A stretch of DNA of 64,000 bases from Sphingomonas canadensis (GCF_026013525.1 NZ_JAPDRA010000001.1:248001-312000); one strand, 5' to 3'; counted from the stretch's first letter, positions 43,185-51,956 are shown. Notes: generated by a model not told the origin, from the sequence alone. Numbers and translations are program-made.

Positions 43185-44713
43185 TGCTCGCGCTCCAGGA
43201 TATGGCCGTCGAGGGACAGGCCGGTGATGCGCCCGTCGGGTCCGGCGCGGAATTCGAGGAGGGCCTGGCGCGGCGCGGGCCACGACCGGCGCGGCATCAC
43301 CGCGAACCAGTCGCCCTTCCAGGGCGCCAGGTCGAAGGTTTCGCGGCCGATCGTCAGCGTCAGCGCGCCGCCCTCCGCAGCCACCAGCGCCGCGCCGATC
43401 GGCCCGCCGTCGCCATAGCGCCCGGCATAGGCGCCTCCCTGCCGCGGCGGGGCCGTGGCGGCACGCGCGCCGGAAAGTGCCGCCTCCCGCGCGTCGATCG
43501 CGGCGATGGCCTTGCGCTGCCGCTCCAGGAAGGCGCTGCTCCATCCCGCGGGAGGACGCCCCTGCACGCGATCGATCAGGTCGAGGAACAGTGCGCGCGG
43601 AAGGCCCGCATAGGGGCTGTTGCCCAGCGCGGCGAAGCCCAGCCCCAGCTCGGGCACGATCGCGGTGAAGCAGCGGAACCCGTCCTGGCTGCCGTGGTGA
43701 TAGAGCACTGCCGTGCCGCGATAGCGCATCAGGAACCAGCCGAGCCCATAGGCCTCGTCGCTCACGCCCGCGACGTCGCGGAAGGGCGAATCGTTGAACG
43801 GGCCGCGCAGCGGGATCTGCGCCTGCCGCGTCTCGGCCAGGATCGCGTCGTCCAGCGCGGGGGCGCCCGGCCTGCGCTCGCCGAGCAGGAAGGCCAGCCA
43901 GGCCGCCAGATCGCGCACGCTGCTGTTCATCCCCGCGGCGGGCAGCGCGATATCGTCCTCGAACCGCCATTCGATCGGCACCAGCGCGCCACCCACGAAC
44001 TGATAGGGAGTGGCGGCATCGGCCATGGTGCGCGCGATGCGATAGTCCGCGCCGGTATCCGCCAGCCCCAGCGGGCGCCACAGCTCACGCGCGGCGAATT
44101 CCTCCCAGCTTGCCGCGCCGCCCGCCGCCGCCACCGCCTCGCCCGCGACGGTGAACATGTCCGACGAATAGGCGTAGTTGGCGCGAAACGGATGCAGCGG
44201 CTCCGATCGCGCGACCGTCTCCAGATAGCTCCGGCGGCTGGTTGCAGCGGTGCGGATCGCCTCGCTGCGCAGGCCGGAACGGTTCGCGAGCAGGTCGCGC
44301 ATCGTCAGCTCGCGCGTGACCCAGGGATCGCGCGCCTGAAACCAGGGGAGCAGCGCCGATACGCGCGTCTCCCAATCCAGCCTGCCCCGCGCGACGAGCA
44401 ACGCCACGCTGGCGGCGGCAAAGGTCTTGCTGCACGATCCGATGCCGAAGACGGTGGCGGGATCGACCGGCTCGCCTGTCTCGCGGCTGCGCACGCCATA
44501 GCCGCGCAGCCAGGGCGCCGCCCCCTTGCGCACCACCGCCAGCGCCAGCCCCGGCTGCCCCCATTGCACCATTGCCGCGCGCGCGCCGCGATCGAGCGCG
44601 GCGAAATCGGCCTGCGATTGGGCGCGGGCAGGAACGGCGAGCAGCCCGGGCAGCGCCAGCGCCGCAAGCACCCGCGCCGCCGTGCGCCGCCATCCGGCGA
44701 TCCGCCGGGTCAC
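43181..44713 (-). CDS. Exported serine hydrolase, class C beta-lactamase/DD-peptidase fold
   Basis: The 510-residue enzyme has a Sec signal (LAALALPGLLAVPARAQ), the SxxK motif in SCSK, a YSS motif (YAYSSDMF) and HHGSQDG as third motif. A C-terminal lipocalin-like beta-domain spans the last 110 residues (YAGRYGDGG onward). It starts at a GTG that overlaps the D-aminoacylase stop (GTGA) and overlaps the acylase start downstream. It differs in sequence from the hydrolase at 29119. Esterase or D-peptidase activity is inferred; a true beta-lactamase cannot be excluded. Confidence 0.87.
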   Translation of the reverse strand: MTRRIAGWRRTAARVLAALALPGLLAVPARAQSQADFAALDRGARAAMVQWGQPGLALAVVRKGAAPWLRGYGVRSRETGEPVDPATVFGIGSCSKTFAAASVALLVARGRLDWETRVSALLPWFQARDPWVTRELTMRDLLANRSGLRSEAIRTAATSRRSYLETVARSEPLHPFRANYAYSSDMFTVAGEAVAAAGGAASWEEFAARELWRPLGLADTGADYRIARTMADAATPYQFVGGALVPIEWRFEDDIALPAAGMNSSVRDLAAWLAFLLGERRPGAPALDDAILAETRQAQIPLRGPFNDSPFRDVAGVSDEAYGLGWFLMRYRGTAVLYHHGSQDGFRCFTAIVPELGLGFAALGNSPYAGLPRALFLDLIDRVQGRPPAGWSSAFLERQRKAIAAIDAREAALSGARAATAPPRQGGAYAGRYGDGGPIGAALVAAEGGALTLTIGRETFDLAPWKGDWFAVMPRRSWPAPRQALLEFRAGPDGRITGLSLDGHILEREQ

Positions 44714-46314
44714 GGCGCGAGCGGCTGGCGCCGGACGAAACGGCCCGGCGTGGCGCCGGTCGGCTTGCCCCGGTCGAACGCAACCACGCCGTTCACCAGC
44801 ACGGTGACCACGCCCGTCGCCTGGGCCGAAGGCTCCAGATAGGTCGCCCGGGCATCGATGGTGGCGGGATCGAAGATCACGATGTCCGCCGCCTTGCCCG
44901 GGGCGATGCGGCCGCGATCGGCCAGCCCCAGATGGTCCGCGGGCAGCGACGTCATCTTGCGGATCGCCTCTTCCAGCGGGAACAGGCGCAGGTCGCGGCT
45001 GTAATGCCCCAGCACCCGCGCGAAGCTGCCCCAGGATCGCGGATGCGCCTTGCCCGCGGCCAGCGTGGCGGCATCGGCGTAGAAGCCATCGCTGGAGATC
45101 ATCACCCAAGGCTTCACGATCAGCGTGCGGATATCGTCCTCGTCGATACTGCCCAGCGTCAGCCGGACGTCCCGGTATCCGGTCGCCAGCCGCGCCAGCG
45201 CGTCGAACGGCGCCACGCCCCATTCGCGCGCCAGCAGCTCCAGGTTGCGGTCCACCAGCGCGGGGGCGCCCGGCGCGTCCACGATCCGCATCGATCCGTA
45301 TCCGACCGCCTTAACCCAGGAGAAGCCGCCCGCGCCGCCCTCCGTCGCCGCGCGCATCGCCTCTCGCTGGGCCGGATCGGCCAGCGCCGCGGCCAGCGCG
45401 TCCGCCGCCGGAACCTTGCCGTCGGCCGTCAGGAACAGCTCGCGGGCATAGCGCAGCGTGGCGCCGTCATAGGGATATTGATCGGCCACCACCGCGACGC
45501 CGTCCGCCTGCGCGCCTTCCACCATCGCGATCACGTCGCCGATGCGGCCCTTGTTGATCAGCCCCACCGCCTTCAGGTGCGCCAGCTTCACCGGCACGCC
45601 GGTCGCGCGGCCCAGGCGCACCGCCTCGCTTTCGGATTCCAGCATCCGGAACCCCGGATCGCGCGTGTGCGAATCATAGCTGCCGCCGAACGGGATCACC
45701 GCGCGCGCCAGCGCCTGCACCTCCGCCTCCGTGGCGAACATGCCGGGATCATACATCAGTCCGGTGGAAAACCCGACGCAGCCCATCGCCATGCCGTCGC
45801 GCACCTGCGCCGCCATCGCCACCACCTCGGCGTCGGTGGCCGCGCGCCGCTGGCCAGGCATCACCGCGCTCCGGATACCATTATGGCCGACATAACAGGC
45901 ATAGTTCGGGCCAGAGCCGCGCCGCTCCAGCTCGCCGATCAGCCAGCGCATCTGCGTCGGCGAAAGCTCGCCGTCCGGGCTGGCCAGGATCGTGGTCACG
46001 CCCTGCGACAGATCCTGCACGTCCAGCATCGCCCCGGTCATCTGCGGCAGCGATTCGGGCACGTGGCTGTGCGGATCGATGAAGCCCGGCGCCACCGCCA
46101 GCCCGCGCGCGTCGATCGTGGCACCGCCGTTCAGCCGGGCGCGGGGGTCGGCCACCCGCGCGATCCGGCCGTCCTTCACCGCCACGGTCGCCGCGCGACC
46201 CGGCGCGCCCGTGCCGTCGTAGACGGTGCCGTTGCGGATCACTAGGTCGTAGCGCGTGCCGGCCGCACAGCCGCCCGCCGAAAGGGCGGCAAGGCACAGC
46301 ATCGCCGCGCGCAT
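44710..46314 (-). CDS. N-acyl-D-amino-acid deacylase (D-aminoacylase), lipoprotein
   Basis: The 534-residue amidohydrolase has a lipoprotein signal (CLAALSAGGC), the metal-binding FIDPHSHVPESLP, SQGVTTILASPDG, the VGFSTGLMYDPGMFAT loop, DSHTRDPG (His), and the SSDGFYAD segment with the late metal Asp; ADIVIFDPATID closes the fold. D-aminoacylases release D-amino acids from N-acyl-D-amino acids. The best start is the ATG at 46314; an ATG at 46332 is inside operator E. No ribosome binding site is visible, so the mRNA may be leaderless. It leads the operon with the serine hydrolase and acylase. Confidence 0.93.
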   Translation of the reverse strand: MRAAMLCLAALSAGGCAAGTRYDLVIRNGTVYDGTGAPGRAATVAVKDGRIARVADPRARLNGGATIDARGLAVAPGFIDPHSHVPESLPQMTGAMLDVQDLSQGVTTILASPDGELSPTQMRWLIGELERRGSGPNYACYVGHNGIRSAVMPGQRRAATDAEVVAMAAQVRDGMAMGCVGFSTGLMYDPGMFATEAEVQALARAVIPFGGSYDSHTRDPGFRMLESESEAVRLGRATGVPVKLAHLKAVGLINKGRIGDVIAMVEGAQADGVAVVADQYPYDGATLRYARELFLTADGKVPAADALAAALADPAQREAMRAATEGGAGGFSWVKAVGYGSMRIVDAPGAPALVDRNLELLAREWGVAPFDALARLATGYRDVRLTLGSIDEDDIRTLIVKPWVMISSDGFYADAATLAAGKAHPRSWGSFARVLGHYSRDLRLFPLEEAIRKMTSLPADHLGLADRGRIAPGKAADIVIFDPATIDARATYLEPSAQATGVVTVLVNGVVAFDRGKPTGATPGRFVRRQPLAP

Positions 46315-46320
46315 TAAAGA

Positions 46321-46334
46321 TGACACTGACATCA
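46321..46334. promoter_or_regulatory. Regulon operator, site E (D-aminoacylase operon / FAD oxidoreductase)
   Basis: TGACACTGACATCA fits TGAYRYTGRYRTCA and is followed by GTTTTATG exactly as site A. It separates the divergent D-aminoacylase operon and the oxidoreductase gene. Confidence 0.83.
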
Positions 46335-46385
46335 GTTTTATGTACGAGCCGTGCCGGGCGAAGGCAAGCAGGGAGTGCGCAAGGG

Positions 46386-47471
46386 GTGCCAGGGTTCGAC
46401 TTCATCGTTATCGGCGCGGGAATCGCGGGGCTGGCGGCGGCGGCTTCGCTGTCGCGCCATGGCCGCGTCGCGCTGGTCGAGCAGGAGGAGCACCCCTGCT
46501 ATCATTCCAGCGGCCGATCGGCGGCGATCTTCGTGCGCAGCTATGGCAGCGGCGCGGTCCAGGCGATCACCACCCGTGCCGCCGCGCTGTTCGCCGAGGC
46601 GAGGGAGACGGGGCTGTTCGACGCGCTGGGCACCGCGCGCGGCGTGATGATCGTGACTCCCGCAGGCTCGGCCGAGTCGGGCGAGGCGCCGTTCCGCGAG
46701 CGGCTGACCGCCGAAGAGGCGGCACGGCTCAACCCGATCCTGCGCGCCGACCGGCTGGATCACGGCTGGTGGGAGCCCGGCGCCAGCGACATCGACGTGC
46801 ACGCGATGCAGACCGGCTATCTGAAGCTGCTGCGCGCCAACGGCGGCACCTTGATCGCCGCGTCGCCCGTGCGCGGGGCGGAGTTTCGCGCCGGACTATG
46901 GCATGTCGCGGCGGGCGGCGAGAGCCTATCCGCGCCAGTGGCCGTCAACGCATCGGGCGGCTGGGCGGACCCGGTGGCGGCGCTGTTCGGCGCGCGTCCG
47001 CTGGGCGTCTTGCCCAAGCGGCGATCGGCGATGCTGATCGATCCGCCCGCGGGGATCGACATCGCCGGCCTGCCGATGGTGGTCGATGCGGACGAGACGC
47101 TGTTCTTCAAGCCCGACGCGGGCCGCCTGATGCTCTCCCCGGCGGACGCTACCCCGGTCGAGCCGCACGATTGCTGGCCGGAGGATATCGACCTCGCGAT
47201 CGCGGCCGACCGCTATGAGAAGCTCACCGGCCATCCGGTCATGCGGATGCACGGAAGCTGGGCGGGCCTGCGCAGCTTCGTCCCAGACGAAAACCCGCTG
47301 ATCGGCGCCGATCCGGCGGTGCCCGGTTTCTACTGGCTCGCCGCGCTGGGCGGCTTCGGGGTCCAGACCGCGCCAGCGCTCGGCGCGATGCTGGCCGAGG
47401 CGGTCACCGGCGCTGCAACCTCGGACCCGGCCCTGCTCGCCGCCGTCAGCCCGGCGCGCATCGCCGCCTAA
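46386..47471 (+). CDS. FAD-dependent oxidoreductase of the D-amino acid dehydrogenase/glycine oxidase type
   Basis: The 361-residue enzyme starts at a GTG (VPGFDFIVIGAGIAG), directly at the FAD dinucleotide fold (GAGIAGLAAAASLSRHG). CYHSSGRSAAIFVRSYG, NASGGWADPVA, HGSWAGLRSFVPDENPLIG and LGGFGVQTAPALGAMLAE match DadA/DAO-like enzymes. It would oxidise a D-amino acid or glycine derivative to the 2-oxo acid, passing electrons to the quinone pool or O2. It is divergent from the D-aminoacylase gene under site E, so the two steps would be co-induced. The upstream ATG at 46340 is in another frame; no ATG start with a good ribosome binding site exists. Confidence 0.87.
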   Translation: MPGFDFIVIGAGIAGLAAAASLSRHGRVALVEQEEHPCYHSSGRSAAIFVRSYGSGAVQAITTRAAALFAEARETGLFDALGTARGVMIVTPAGSAESGEAPFRERLTAEEAARLNPILRADRLDHGWWEPGASDIDVHAMQTGYLKLLRANGGTLIAASPVRGAEFRAGLWHVAAGGESLSAPVAVNASGGWADPVAALFGARPLGVLPKRRSAMLIDPPAGIDIAGLPMVVDADETLFFKPDAGRLMLSPADATPVEPHDCWPEDIDLAIAADRYEKLTGHPVMRMHGSWAGLRSFVPDENPLIGADPAVPGFYWLAALGGFGVQTAPALGAMLAEAVTGAATSDPALLAAVSPARIAA

Positions 47472-47487
47472 ACCCGCCGAAACCGGC

Positions 47488-47961
47488 TCAGGTGTCGATC
47501 GGGATCGCCGTGCGATAGACGATGCGGCGCAGCGCGAAGCTGGTCTGCACCTGCGCGATCCCCTCGATCTGGGTCAGCTTGGTGCGCAGGAAATCCTCGA
47601 ACGCCTGGAGCGAGCGGACCAGCACGCGGAGCTGATAGTCGCTCTCGCCCGCGATCAGATAGCATTCCATCACCTCCGGGAACTCACGCACGCTGCGTTC
47701 GAACACCGCGAGGTGGCGATCGTCCTGCTGCACCAGCCGGACGCGGACGAAGGCCGAAACCTCCAGCCCCGCCGCCGCCGGATCGAGCAGCGCCACATAG
47801 CCGCTGATCGCCCCAGCCGCCTCCAACTGGCGCACCCGGCGCAGGCACGGGCTGGGCGAAAGGCCCACCGCATCGGCCAGATCCTGGTTCGTCATCCGGC
47901 CATCGTGCTGCAAAGCGTCCAAAATGCGCCGATCTGTCCTGTCCAGCGCTTCAATTGGCAT
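47488..47961 (-). CDS. Lrp/AsnC family regulator
   Basis: This 157-residue regulator has a winged helix start (LDRTDRRILDALQHDGRMTNQDLADAVGLSPSPCLRRVRQLE) and a RAM ligand domain (CYLIAGESDYQLRVLV). Lrp-type proteins sense amino acids. It is divergent from the E1-type dehydrogenase gene, with a perfect palindrome (47977-47993) 16 bases before its own start. It probably controls that gene and itself. The pairing resembles MdeR and MdeB of Pseudomonas putida, an Lrp-type regulator next to an E1-type gene in methionine catabolism. Confidence 0.93.
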   Translation of the reverse strand: MPIEALDRTDRRILDALQHDGRMTNQDLADAVGLSPSPCLRRVRQLEAAGAISGYVALLDPAAAGLEVSAFVRVRLVQQDDRHLAVFERSVREFPEVMECYLIAGESDYQLRVLVRSLQAFEDFLRTKLTQIEGIAQVQTSFALRRIVYRTAIPIDT

Positions 47962-47976
47962 GATCCGCTCCAGATT

Positions 47977-47993
47977 TCCGATATTCTATCGGA
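47977..47993. promoter_or_regulatory. Probable Lrp-type operator
   Basis: TCCGATA-TTC-TATCGGA is a perfect palindrome with 7-bp arms and a 3-bp centre. It lies between the divergent Lrp and E1 genes. Lrp-family sites have this size and symmetry. Confidence 0.75.
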
Positions 47994-48079
47994 TTATGCC
48001 AATGGATCGTACCATGGCAACGATCTTCGCAAGGACATGCCAAAAGCCCCGCTGCTAGAGCAGATGGCGGGAGGTCCGC

Positions 48080-50407
48080 ATGAACACCGCACTCCGCACA
48101 ACCGCCGCCGCGCTGCCGCAATTGATCGAGCAGATCGACGACAGGCTCCGCTGGCTGTCGGCCTGGACGATCCACAACGCCAACCACCTGCGCGACAGCC
48201 GCGACGGGCTGAAGGTGGGCGGGCACCAGGCGAGCTGCGCCTCGATCAGCACGATCATGGCCGCGCTCTATTTCGGTGCGCTGCGCCCGCAGGACCGGGT
48301 GGCGGTAAAGCCGCATGCCGGCCCGGTGCTGCACGCGATCCACTATCTGCTCGGCAATCAGAGCCGCGGCCAGCTCGAGCGGTTCCGCGGGCTGGGCGGC
48401 GCGCAAAGCTATCCCAGCCGCACCAAGGACCGCATCCCCGTGGATTTCTCCACCGGATCGGTCGGCCTGGGCGTGGCGGTCACCGCCTTTGCCAGCCTGA
48501 TCCAGGACTATCTGATCGCCCACGGCGGCATGGCCGCGCAGGACGCCGGCCGGATGATCGCGTTGATGGGAGATGCGGAACTGGACGAGGGCAACATCTA
48601 CGAATGCCTGATCGAGGGCTATAAACACGGCATCCGCAACTGCTGGTGGATCGTAGACTATAACCGCCAGTCGCTCGACGCGACGACCGCGGACCGGATG
48701 TTCCGCCGCTTCGACGACATGTTCGAGACCTGCGGCTGGCGCGTGCTGACGCTGAAGCACGGCAAGCGCCAGCGCGAGGCGTTCGCGCGGCCGGGCGGGG
48801 CGGCGCTGGCGGCCTGGATCGACAATTGCCCCAACGCCGATTTCGCCGCGCTCACCTATCAGGGCGGGGCGGCCTGGCGCGATCGGCTGGCCGCCGATCT
48901 GGCGGGCGATGCCGCCGCGCTGGCGCTGGTCGCGTCCTTTGACGACACCGCGCTCGCCGCGCTGATGACCAATCTGGGCGGCCACTGCCCGGAAACGCTG
49001 CTGGAGGCCTTCGCCGCCGCGCAGGACGAGCGGCCGACGCTGTTCATCGCCTATACGGTGAAAGGCTATGGCCTGCCCTTCGCGGGCCACAAGGACAACC
49101 ATGCCGGGCTGATGACCGAAGCGCAGGTCCACACGCTCCGCGCGTCGATGGGCATCGCCGAGGGCGAGGAGTGGGAGCCGTTCGCCGGGCTTGGCGGCAA
49201 CAGCGCGCAGGCGCTGCGCGATTTCGTCGCCGCCGCGCCCTTCGCCGCGCGGCACCAGCCGCCACGATCGGCCGCCGTGCCGGTGCCCGCCATCCCCGCC
49301 CCGGCGGCGGCGGAGCAATCGACCCAGGTCGCCTTCGGCAAGATCCTGCTGGAGCTGGCCAAGTCCGGCGATCCTATCGCGGACCGCATCGTCACCACCT
49401 CGCCCGACGTCACCGTTTCCACCAACCTAGGCCCCTGGGTGAACCAGCGCGGGCTGTTCCGGCGGCAGGACATGGCGGACGTGTTCCGCCTGGCGCGCAT
49501 CGCATCGCCGCAGAAATGGCAGGGCGGCGCCACCGGCCAGCACATCGAGCTGGGCATCGCCGAGAACAACCTGTTCCTGATGCTCGCCGCCGCCGGGCTT
49601 TCCATGCCGTTGTTCGGCGAACGGCTGCTGCCGGTCGGCACCGTCTATGATCCGTTCATCGCCCGCGGCCTCGATGCGCTCAACTACGCCTGTTACCAGG
49701 ACGCGCGCTTCCTGCTCGTCGCCACGCCCTCCGGGCTCACGCTGGGGCCGGAGGGCGGCGCCCACCAGTCGATCAACACCCCGCTGATCGGCATGGGCCA
49801 GCCCGGCCTGACCAGCTTCGAACCCGCCTATGCCGACGAACTGGCGGCGATGATGCAATGGGCGTTCGGCCATATGCAGGCGGACGAGGGCGGATCGGTC
49901 TATCTGCGCCTTTCGACCCGCAGCATCAAACAGGCCGGGCCGCGCCCCGCCGGCTGGGAAACGGACATGCTGAGGGGCGGATACTGGCTGCGCGAGCCGC
50001 GCGGCACCCAGGCGATCGCCTATATGGGCGCGATAGCGCCCGAGGCCGCGGATGCCTGGACCCGGATCGCGGAGGACTATCCGGGCATAGGCCTGCTCGC
50101 CGTCACCTCACCCGATCTGCTCCACCGCGAATGGAGCGCGGCCCAGCGCGCCCGCGCGGAGGGCGAGCGCGCGCCGGACAGCCATGTCGAGGCGCTGCTG
50201 GCCCCGCTCGGCCGCGACGGACGGCTGGTGACGGTGGTGGATGGATCGCCCGCCGCGCTATCCTGGCTCGGTGGCGTGCATGGCCAGCGCGTGCAGGCGC
50301 TGGGCGTCGATCGCTTCGGCCAGACCGGCGACCTGCCCGACCTCTACCGCGCCTATGCGCTCGACGCCCGCGCGATCGCCGCAGCCGCACGCGCGCTGTT
50401 CCGCTAG
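48080..50407 (+). CDS. Homodimeric E1-type 2-oxoacid dehydrogenase (AceE/MdeB-like)
   Basis: The 775-residue thiamine-diphosphate enzyme resembles the homodimeric pyruvate dehydrogenase E1. Landmarks are GGHQASCASISTIMAALYF, YPSRTKDRIPVDFSTGSVGLG, LMGDAELDEGNIYE (ThDP-Mg region), YTVKGYGLPFAGHKDNH, and, in the second half, GQHIELGIAENNLFLML and GGAHQSINTPLIGMG. It is shorter than AceE (about 890 residues), and no E2 or E3 gene is in the window. MdeB-like proteins act on 2-oxobutyrate. It could decarboxylate 2-oxo acids from the D-amino acid oxidase. GGGAGG precedes the ATG. The Lrp regulator is divergent. Confidence 0.87.
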   Translation: MNTALRTTAAALPQLIEQIDDRLRWLSAWTIHNANHLRDSRDGLKVGGHQASCASISTIMAALYFGALRPQDRVAVKPHAGPVLHAIHYLLGNQSRGQLERFRGLGGAQSYPSRTKDRIPVDFSTGSVGLGVAVTAFASLIQDYLIAHGGMAAQDAGRMIALMGDAELDEGNIYECLIEGYKHGIRNCWWIVDYNRQSLDATTADRMFRRFDDMFETCGWRVLTLKHGKRQREAFARPGGAALAAWIDNCPNADFAALTYQGGAAWRDRLAADLAGDAAALALVASFDDTALAALMTNLGGHCPETLLEAFAAAQDERPTLFIAYTVKGYGLPFAGHKDNHAGLMTEAQVHTLRASMGIAEGEEWEPFAGLGGNSAQALRDFVAAAPFAARHQPPRSAAVPVPAIPAPAAAEQSTQVAFGKILLELAKSGDPIADRIVTTSPDVTVSTNLGPWVNQRGLFRRQDMADVFRLARIASPQKWQGGATGQHIELGIAENNLFLMLAAAGLSMPLFGERLLPVGTVYDPFIARGLDALNYACYQDARFLLVATPSGLTLGPEGGAHQSINTPLIGMGQPGLTSFEPAYADELAAMMQWAFGHMQADEGGSVYLRLSTRSIKQAGPRPAGWETDMLRGGYWLREPRGTQAIAYMGAIAPEAADAWTRIAEDYPGIGLLAVTSPDLLHREWSAAQRARAEGERAPDSHVEALLAPLGRDGRLVTVVDGSPAALSWLGGVHGQRVQALGVDRFGQTGDLPDLYRAYALDARAIAAAARALFR

Positions 50408-50534
50408 GTAGCGGCCCGCAAACATCCCCGCACCTTGCGGCGGCCCCGCCGCAGGCATAGGTCGCGGGGCGTGCAGGCCGGCCGCGGCCGCCGGGCGTTT
50501 CCGGCGGCCAGGTGCCGGCGAAGGAGTAGAAGAT

Positions 50535-51953
50535 ATGGACGCCAGCCGGCTGAAGGCCTTTGTCGGGACGCTCTGGGACGACGAGGTGATCCCGGAGCTG
50601 GTGGAATATATCCGTATCCCGAACAAATCGCCGATGTTCGATCCGCAATGGGCGGCGAACGGCCATATGGAGCGCGCGGTCGTCCAGTTCGAGGCATGGG
50701 CGCGCGCCAAGGCGGCGCAGCTTCCCGGCGCCACCGTGGAGGTCGTCCGGCTGGAGGGCCGCACCCCGCTGCTGCTGATCGAGGTGCCCGGCGCGATCGA
50801 CGATACCGTGCTGCTCTACGGCCATCTCGACAAGCAGCCGGAAATGACCGGATGGGCGGAGGGCACCGGCCCCTGGGTTCCCGTGATCCGCGACGGCAAG
50901 CTCTATGGCCGCGGCGGCGCGGACGACGGCTATGCGATGTACGGCGCGCTCACCGCGCTGCTCGCGCTGGCGGATCAGGGCATCCCGCATGCCCGATGCG
51001 TGCTGGTGATCGAGGCGTGCGAGGAATCGGGCAGCCCGGACCTGCCCTTCTACATCGATCATCTGGCGGACCGCATCGGCACGCCGTCGCTGGTGGTGTG
51101 CCTCGATTCGGGCTGCGGCAACTATGACCAGCTCTGGCTCACCACCTCGCTGCGCGGCATGGCGAGCGGCACGCTCTCGGTCGATGTGCTGGAGGAAGGC
51201 GTCCATTCGGGCGATGCATCGGGCGTGGTCCCCTCCAGCTTCCGCATCCTGCGCAGCCTGATCGGCCGCGTCGAGGACCCGGACAGCGGCGACATCACGC
51301 TAGACGCGCTCCACGCGCAGATCCCGCCCGAACGGATCGAGCAGGCGCGCAGCGCCGCCGCCGCGCTGGGCGACAGCCTGTGGGAACGCTTCCCCTTCGT
51401 CGAGGGGATGGGGCCGGTGAGCAAGGACGGGCTGGAGCTGGTGCTCAACCGCACCTGGCGGCCCACGCTATCGGTCACCGGCCTGGCGGGGGCGCCGCTG
51501 CCGGAGAACGCCGGCAACGTGCTGCGTCCCGGCACCGCCGCCAAGCTGTCGTTCCGCTTCCCCCCCACGCTCGACGCCGTCCGTGCCGACGCGCTGGTGA
51601 AGGAAGTCCTTGAGGCCGATCCCCCCTATGGCGCGCGCGTCCACTATGAATCCGATGGATCGGGCAACGGCTGGAACGCGCCCGCGCTGGCGCCCTGGCT
51701 GGCGAAGGCCGCCGATACGGCGTCGGACCTCGCCTTCGGCAAGCCGGCCGCGATGCTGGGCGAGGGTGGATCGATCCCGTTCATGGGCATGCTGGGCGAG
51801 AAGTTCCCCCAGGCCCAGTTCGTGATCACCGGCGTGCTCGGCCCGCAATCCAACGCGCACGGCCCCAACGAATTCCTGCACATCCAGATGGGCAAGAACG
51901 TCACCGTGGCCGTCGCCTCGATCCTGGCCGATCACCTGCGCGCGCGCGCCTAG
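50535..51953 (+). CDS. M20 family metallopeptidase (dipeptidase-like)
   Basis: This 472-residue cytosolic zinc enzyme is an ArgE/DapE/CNDP-type peptidase. Metal ligands are in LLYGHLDKQPE (His-Leu-Asp), GRGGADDGYAMYG (Asp), EACEESGS (general base Glu and ligand Glu), the CLDSG strand and the late SNAHGPNE His. The dimerisation (lid) domain spans about residues 205-375 and includes VHSGDASGVV. It cuts dipeptides, so it may finish peptide breakdown in the neighbouring catabolic block. It follows the E1 gene by 127 bases. AAGGAG precedes the ATG. Confidence 0.92.
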   Translation: MDASRLKAFVGTLWDDEVIPELVEYIRIPNKSPMFDPQWAANGHMERAVVQFEAWARAKAAQLPGATVEVVRLEGRTPLLLIEVPGAIDDTVLLYGHLDKQPEMTGWAEGTGPWVPVIRDGKLYGRGGADDGYAMYGALTALLALADQGIPHARCVLVIEACEESGSPDLPFYIDHLADRIGTPSLVVCLDSGCGNYDQLWLTTSLRGMASGTLSVDVLEEGVHSGDASGVVPSSFRILRSLIGRVEDPDSGDITLDALHAQIPPERIEQARSAAAALGDSLWERFPFVEGMGPVSKDGLELVLNRTWRPTLSVTGLAGAPLPENAGNVLRPGTAAKLSFRFPPTLDAVRADALVKEVLEADPPYGARVHYESDGSGNGWNAPALAPWLAKAADTASDLAFGKPAAMLGEGGSIPFMGMLGEKFPQAQFVITGVLGPQSNAHGPNEFLHIQMGKNVTVAVASILADHLRARA

Positions 51954-51956
51954 AGT

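Noticed and set aside
29052-51953. A microcystin (mlr) degradation cluster
   Set aside because: The beta-lactamase-fold hydrolases recall MlrB, but no MlrA-like CAAX protease or MlrC-like M81 peptidase is present.
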